A stretch of DNA of 64,000 nt from Combretum micranthum. Taxonomy: Eukaryota > Streptophyta > Magnoliopsida > Myrtales > Combretaceae. The position numbers and the translations under genes were made by a program. The stretch spans positions 60,771 to 124,770 of the forward strand of contig JAMXBD010003356.1 of NCBI GenBank assembly GCA_024138025.1, written 5' to 3'. The notes beneath the pieces are model-generated. The model did no database searches, had not been told where the DNA came from, and saw only the letters and a program-made list of their open reading frames with translations. Within the stretch, counting starts at the first letter, position 1; each line of letters starts with the position of its first letter. Of this stretch, positions 60,265 through 64,000 are shown piece by piece.

Positions 60265-60790
60265 TATGGTTAAGAGTCTACAATCATAACTACAACTAAA
60301 TAGCCTCAAGGAGGGATAAAAAGAAAAGATATAATAGAATTAAAAAGGAAACTTTGATAGGATGTTGACCATTGTATGAGTCTTAGAATCCTATTTCCTA
60401 ACTCTTGTGGATAATAACCACTAGGAAGCAATTGGCTTAGCATCACGAAACATCTATAGGTGACCCAATGAGACTCTCATAGAATATCGCTTAGGTCGTC
60501 TTGATAGTTATCGGAATTGCATTGTTATTGTTAAATGTTGGTTGTTTCGTTGTTGCTTAAAACACAAAAATTTTACTTGAATTTTCGTTTATGAGGATTT
60601 TTGCACATGCTGTTTAAATTTCTATAAAGTTATAATCAGGTTTTATGATTTCAAGATTTTACTATTTAAATTCCTGATTTCCTTTTTGCACTTTTATTTT
60701 CTGTTCGCTCTACAATTTTTATTTTGCTTTCTTGTTTGAAAACACTAAAAATAATAATATTGAGAATATTACTTAACTAGACAAAATAAA
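60265..60790 (+). other. Element I untranslated leader
   Basis: Non-coding leader between PBS and gag; no structure noted. Confidence 0.5.
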
Positions 60791-61441
60791 ATTTGCAACA
60801 GCCGTGGTAGGAGAAGGAGACGTCAGGAGGAAAGCACCTCCAACCAACCCAATATGGAAGAAGGGCAACAAGCTGCCCCACCTCCAAACCTTCCTGCCGA
60901 TGCTACTCAGGTAGCCTTGCAGGCCATGCTTGGAAAAAATGGCACAAATGACTCAAGTACTTGAAGTACTTCGGCAGAGTTTACTAACACAAGCACCAGC
61001 TCCAGCTCCGCCACCATGGCACCACAAGCTTCTGTGGGGATGCTGGCACAGGAAAGTGCGCATTCTCATACCGCGCCCTTGCCTCCTCCACCACCAATGA
61101 GGCCATACAAGAGCTCCCTACCTGAGTTCATTAAGAGTAATAGATACTTTGAAGGGGTTTTTGGAAGACTGGATGAGGCTGAGGATTAAGTAGCTCAGAT
61201 AGAGCGATCCTTCAATGCTTTTGAGGTACCGTACCACCTTAGAGTTGACTATGACACTTATATGCTTAGGCTCAACGCGAGAGTTTGGTGGGACTCCAAG
61301 TAAAGAGAGCTCATGCCACCAGTCACTTGGGAAAGATTCTGTCATGAGTTTTTGGAAAACTACTTTCCCGGAAGTCTCCGGGTACAGTTTAGTACGGATT
61401 TCCTGCACATTGCTGAGAAAGGTTGAACAGTAGAACAATAT
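60791..61441 (+). pseudogene. Element I gag (del/Tekay-type), N-terminal part, cut by LTR H
   Basis: Basic start RGRRRRRQEESTSNQPN, an ATG at 60854, then PNLPADATQVALQAML. After a frameshift in an A-run near 60940 a Pro-rich linker (APAPAPPPW) is followed by the gag core: FIKSNRYFEGVF, VAQIERSFNAFEVP, YMLRLNARVWWDS, VTWERFCHEFLENYFPGSLR. In-frame stops replace several residues. The WW and TWERF-FLE-YFP pattern is the chromovirus gag core. Translation ends where LTR H was inserted. Confidence 0.88.
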
Positions 61442-62640
61442 TGTCACACCCCAAAGGGTATCCAAAACGCGACAGTCCACCCCACTCGATATTTAAACTT
61501 AAGTATGACAATTTTAGTCATCCATAAGTTTACATATCGGGTGTAAGGTGTACTTGCATAATTTTTAGGATCACACTTTGAATCGAATAGTCTTAGAAGG
61601 CATACAATAGCATTAAGAATTGAAATCACAACAAGATAAATAAGTTAAGTCTTTAAAAAAGTCAAGGAGGCATAGCCCCGCCAAAATAATAGAAATCTAT
61701 CCATTCTAAATCATCTTACAAACATTAGAGTTTTGTTAAAGAGATTTTCCTAGAAGTCCACGCCTATAGCTAGGTCCCGACTTCTTCAAAAGCTCCTAAA
61801 TCCCAAAAGATAAACCTGTGAAAAGTGTTCTCTGGAACAACAAAAAATGGGAACACTGTAACAGAAACTATCGGGGTTGTAAGCTACAGGCTTAGTGAGG
61901 TTCATTTCCAAATAACAATCTCATTCAGGATATATACAAGCAGCAAGTTATAGTTAATCAATCATATGAATGCAAAAGCAAATGAGCATACAAGCATATG
62001 ACTTTCCGGTAGCCATATGTGAATGGATTTACGCCCTCCATTTGGGGTTGGGGTGGTCCATAAGTCATGAAACCATAATCCCGATCTCTTTCTCTTAGTT
62101 TTACAACATTATTGTTTTATGTGGTAGTTTCAAGTGCCTACCCCTCTTCTGTTAACTTAAGCGATTTCGCATCCTTAATGTTAACACGGGCCTCCACGCC
62201 TCCGCTAATATACCTTTGTCCCACTAAAGGTATACTTGTTAATGCAATGTGACACTACGTGATATGCATGTGCAGTTTATTCATATAATCGTGGCGTGTT
62301 AATTATGTAGGTTAAGAGCGATCATAGAGAATTTCAGACAATTCAAGTATATACTAGCTCATACAATATTTTTACAACAAGTCTTATATCGATATACTTA
62401 TCATTCATTCAACCAAGATTAGATCACAACTCATCACAATTTTATCTTTTCCTAATTCTAATGCCACTACAATTACAAGCACATACATGAGCACAACTAT
62501 TTAAGAAATGAACTCATTCGGCCATGGAGAGAAATCCACTAGTCGTAGTAATCCTCGAGAGTGGAAATCCGTCCTCCAAATCACCTAAGTATAAGGAATA
62601 CCCTCAATGAGTATTTCTTATGAAGTTCTAATAAGCTTAT
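61442..62640 (-). repeat. LTR H, minus orientation, inserted in element I gag
   Basis: Starts TGTCACACCCCAAAGGG after AATAT (61437-61441, the presumed duplication). It reads as the inverse of LTR I from 60245 leftward (then 54640-54530), including TTACACCCGATATG-type and CCATGGAGAGAAATCC blocks. It stops matching at about 62640 where orientation flips. Confidence 0.75.
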
Positions 62641-63565
62641 ACTTATGTCCCAAAGACTATTTCGATTAAGTGGAGTGTGTAAGCGACTCATCCGCTAGAG
62701 AAATTATCATCATGGCATTATGGGTTATTTCCTTAAAAAGCTTTACTTGTTTGTGCTTGTAATTTAGTTGCATTAGAATTAAGAAAAGACAAATGGATTT
62801 GTTTGTAAAGATAATTCTTTGAAAGAATCCTAAGAATATCGAGGTCGGAATTGATTTAATGTTTGTTTTAATGTAACACTTGATTTGTATGAAATTCGTT
62901 GATCACCTTAAATCTGATAATAATAATGTTATGATATCATAAATAAATAGATTCATGCATATCATGAAGTGAGTCACATTGCGTTGGGTTATTATCCTTG
63001 GGTGAGAAGGATTGTAGCTCGGGTCGAAAGCAATACTTAGCAGAGTGACCGAAAGCAATTGCTTGGCGACATTGAGGAAATGCTTGGCGGAAGATCTGAA
63101 AGCAAGGCTCAATTCAAGTAAACTTCATATGCTTGGCGATATTGGTCGAAAGCATAAATCTTTTTAACTAAAACTACTTATTTTGAGGTTATGTGTCACC
63201 ACCCCCGAATGGAGGGCGAAATCCATTCAACATATAGTTCCTGAAAATATATGCTTTGTTTGCCACGTGTATGTTGCATTCCATTTGTTTGATTAAACAA
63301 ATTGTTTGAAATTTTGTTACAAGAAGTTATATATGGAAATAATTCTCACTAAGCCTATTAGCTTATACCCTTATAGATATCATTTGTAGTTCCCTTATCT
63401 GCGGTTGAGGCCACGAGGACCCTGCATCAGGTATTTTCTTTTGAATAAGAAATTCATAAATGGAGTTTAGTGTTGGATAAGATATACAAATATTCTTGTA
63501 ATAGATTAGTAAATAAGGGGAATGTCTCTAAGTTTGTAAGATCATTGTTATAAGTAAATGAATAT
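62640..63565 (+). repeat. LTR segment L, plus orientation relative of I
   Basis: Shares GTGCTTGTAAT, GCATTAGAATTA and TCTCACTAAGCCT blocks with LTR I in plus orientation, directly abutting the inverted H. 63000-63175 has four GCTTGGCG/GAAAGCAA phrases not seen in the other copies. Confidence 0.6.
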
Positions 63566-64000
63566 TGTGAGCCGGAAAATTTCAGTAAATAATTCCAAGA
63601 TGAACTTCGAAAATAAACCCTAAAAAAGCACTCCAAATTAAAACTGAACTTCGACTGGTTTTAATCACGAACGAATCCAGAAATTTCTCAATCTTAAAAA
63701 AAATAAAAATCCTTAAAAATAAAATAAGAACTCAACCTACTTCAAATCCAAGACCACTACATATGACAAATTTCATGTATTATTCCGACTTATAAATCGG
63801 GTAATATAAAGCCCAAAAACAAATTATTAAAAGTAAATAATGATTAACCTTCGAAAATAAACTCAATTTAAAGAATTCCGAAAACGTTGAGAGTATTAAA
63901 ATACTTACAAAAATCAAATTTAAAATAAATTTTTCAAACTAATATGTTGTATAACATAAAATATAGTTTCCAATTGGCAAAGAATAAACGGAAAATCAAA
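63566..64000 (+). repeat. LTR K, plus orientation, truncated by the window end
   Basis: Starts TGTGAGCCGGAAAATTTCAG and runs as the inverse of the tail of J (59560 down to about 59150), including CAGTAAATAATTCCAA and AACTTCGAAAATAAA. Right end outside the window. Confidence 0.75.

Overview
The window is flowering-plant nuclear DNA, probably eudicot. It is AT-rich and intron-bearing, dominated by Ty3/gypsy LTR retrotransposons of plant lineages (Tat, Athila, chromovirus), with plant-style LINE, SINE and TIR elements. Only one host gene is recognised: the first coding exon of a YODA-type MAPKKK at the extreme left edge, minus strand, broken by a frameshift.

Left block (about 3.3-15.1 kb): one large Tat-lineage gypsy element on the minus strand. 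It has a 5' LTR at about 14.5-15.1 kb, a tRNA-Arg type primer binding site, an open gag, and a pol with protease, RT, RNase H, a second (archaeal-type) RNase H and integrase. Behind pol, on the opposite strand, lies an intron-containing plant mobile domain (PMD) gene (4.8-7.6 kb), then an array of 192-bp tandem repeats (3.3-4.4 kb). No 3' LTR was found. An antisense PMD gene plus a satellite-like array inside one retroelement is the most interesting system here.

Middle block (15.2-27.5 kb): AT-rich intergenic DNA with small dated insertions. These include a 5'-truncated LINE with a 17-bp target duplication, a 537-bp element with a 15-bp duplication, two elements with long inverted termini, and a dispersed repeat pair.

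Right-centre block (27.6-50.2 kb): a Russian-doll nest. A chromovirus (A, 27576-50178, flanks TAGTA) was invaded in its integrase by two solo LTRs (B 29056-30498; C 30580-33983, flanks GCATG) and in its gag by an Athila-type element (D, 37394-48816, flanks GGTAA). D keeps gag and protease but has lost RT, RNase H and integrase. D's 3' LTR received another solo LTR (E 38703-41620, flanks GAAGG) and its 5' LTR received a cluster of tRNA-derived SINE copies in head-on orientation. The two D LTRs act as empty-site references for each other.

Right block (50.2-64 kb): two TIR/MITE elements, then LTRs of a long-LTR (about 3.5 kb) del/Tekay-like chromovirus family. A 5' LTR (I, 52231-60245) with tRNA-iMet type primer site and decayed gag was invaded by a mosaic solo LTR (J, 55099-59560, flanks GACCA). 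The gag is cut at 61442 by a further LTR (H), followed by inverted relatives (L, K) that run off the window.

No intact host gene, tRNA, rRNA or CRISPR was found. Order of insertion follows from nesting: A before B, C and D; D before E and the SINEs; I before J and H.
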